Source: an uncultured Oscillibacter sp.
GTDB taxonomy: Bacteria; Bacillota_A; Clostridia; Oscillospirales; Oscillospiraceae
Reading direction: 5' to 3'
Assembly: GCA_902462475.1 (NCBI GenBank)
Contig: CABQCB010000022.1
Span: forward strand, 1 to 14,762
Length of the DNA stretch: 14,762 nt
Shown here: positions 14,379 to 14,762 of the stretch, one piece after another
How positions within the stretch are numbered: the stretch's first letter is position 1
How the letters are laid out: every line of letters starts with the position of its first letter
Program-made: the position numbers and the translations under genes
The notes under the pieces: model-generated
Told to the model about the DNA's origin: nothing
The model's database searches: none
What the model saw: only the letters and a program-made list of their open reading frames with translations

Positions 14379-14762
14379 TTACAGCTTTTTCATATGGACG
14401 CCGGCGGATTTGAGCATGAGCTTCTTGGTGCCCACCTGGTCAAAGGCCACCTCCACCAGAGCGTCTCCGCCCATGGGCCGCAGGGACAGCACCATGCCCT
14501 TGCCGAAGGCGGTGTGCTCCACCATGTCACCCTTTTGCAGCTGCAAAAGACCTGCAGGAGCGGCACCGCTCTTTCCCGCGGAGGCCAGGGGCCGGCGCTG
14601 GGGCTGGGGCGCGGCCCGGTAAGCGTGGACGGAGCCGTTTTCCCGGGCACCGCCGGAGGTATAGATCCCCGTAGAGGGCCGGGCGGGTCGGGCCGGGGCA
14701 TAGCCGCCGTCGTCCCAGCGGTCGCCGCCGAAGGTGGCGTCGGACTCCATGGCGCGGGGCAC
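14379..14762 (-). CDS. pcrA: PcrA/UvrD-type DNA helicase, C-terminal end (cut by window edge)
   Basis: Only the last 127 or so residues are inside the window, and the frame stays open to position 14762. The visible end has a long, low-complexity linker rich in Gly, Arg, Ala and Pro, then a small beta-rich module (LQKGDMVEHTAFGKGMV, LVEVAFDQVGTKKLMLKS, ending HMKKL). The module fits the Tudor-like C-terminal domain of PcrA, which contacts RNA polymerase. The helicase core is not in the window, so the call rests on this module alone. UvrD/Rep relatives with similar tails remain possible. The stop at 14379 lies just before the shared terminator. Confidence 0.8.
   Translation of the reverse strand: MPRAMESDATFGGDRWDDGGYAPARPARPSTGIYTSGGARENGSVHAYRAAPQPQRRPLASAGKSGAAPAGLLQLQKGDMVEHTAFGKGMVLSLRPMGGDALVEVAFDQVGTKKLMLKSAGVHMKKL

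Overview
The window looks like a chromosomal segment of a GC-rich member of the Firmicutes, most likely an Oscillospirales-type gut Clostridium (Flavonifractor, Lawsonibacter or a relative). This is inferred from several features: a T-box leader before alaS, AGGAGG-type ribosome binding sites, an ECF sigma factor paired with a DUF4179-type anti-sigma factor, a DUF5662 gene, and strong GC bias at third codon positions. That bias also produces many long antisense open frames, which I do not call. I see no phage, transposon, CRISPR or tRNA genes; this is ordinary core and semi-core chromosome with tight gene packing.

Layout. 1-875 (minus): the 5' end of alaS, preceded by a complete T-box riboswitch (candidate alanine GCC specifier, UGGU tRNA-end binding sequence, 11-bp terminator) and a near-consensus promoter. 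871-1518 (minus): two small unrecognised genes, a 143-residue protein and a 63-residue Cys-rich membrane protein. The stop codon of the second lies inside the alaS -35 box. 1636-2169 (plus): a DUF5662 protein. 2225-2857 (minus): an XRE-family regulator whose C-terminal third has a glycine at exactly every fifth residue. 3058-4603 (minus): an ECF sigma / membrane anti-sigma operon in which the sigma gene has no standard start codon at the expected place (ACG instead of ATG). 4714-8546 (minus): a three-gene operon of mltG, a U32-family TrhP-like tRNA hydroxylation protein and a COG2509-type FAD protein. 8687-8842 (plus): a 51-residue Cys-rich membrane protein. 8899-10280 (minus): tagA-like glycosyltransferase and thymidylate kinase with ATGA overlap, behind a good promoter. 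10386-11315 (minus): an EamA/DMT transporter. 11392-14328 (plus): a four-gene operon of 3-methyladenine DNA glycosylase, HAD hydrolase, pentapeptide-repeat protein and cytoplasmic transglutaminase-like protein. 14379-14762 (minus): the C-terminal end of a PcrA/UvrD helicase.

How the genes fit together. The mltG operon joins cell-wall elongation to tRNA wobble modification, an arrangement similar to the B. subtilis yrrL-yrrM-yrrN-yrrO region. The tagA-tmk pair joins cell-surface glycan synthesis to nucleotide supply. The plus-strand operon joins DNA alkylation repair to three proteins of unknown partner and, at the far end, converges on a DNA helicase gene. Most units are closed by clear hairpin terminators, several of which serve both strands.

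I did not find a convincing wholly new system. The best leads are the ACG-start sigma factor, the Gly-every-five repeat domain of the XRE regulator, the repair/HAD/pentapeptide/transglutaminase operon, and two very small Cys-rich membrane proteins.
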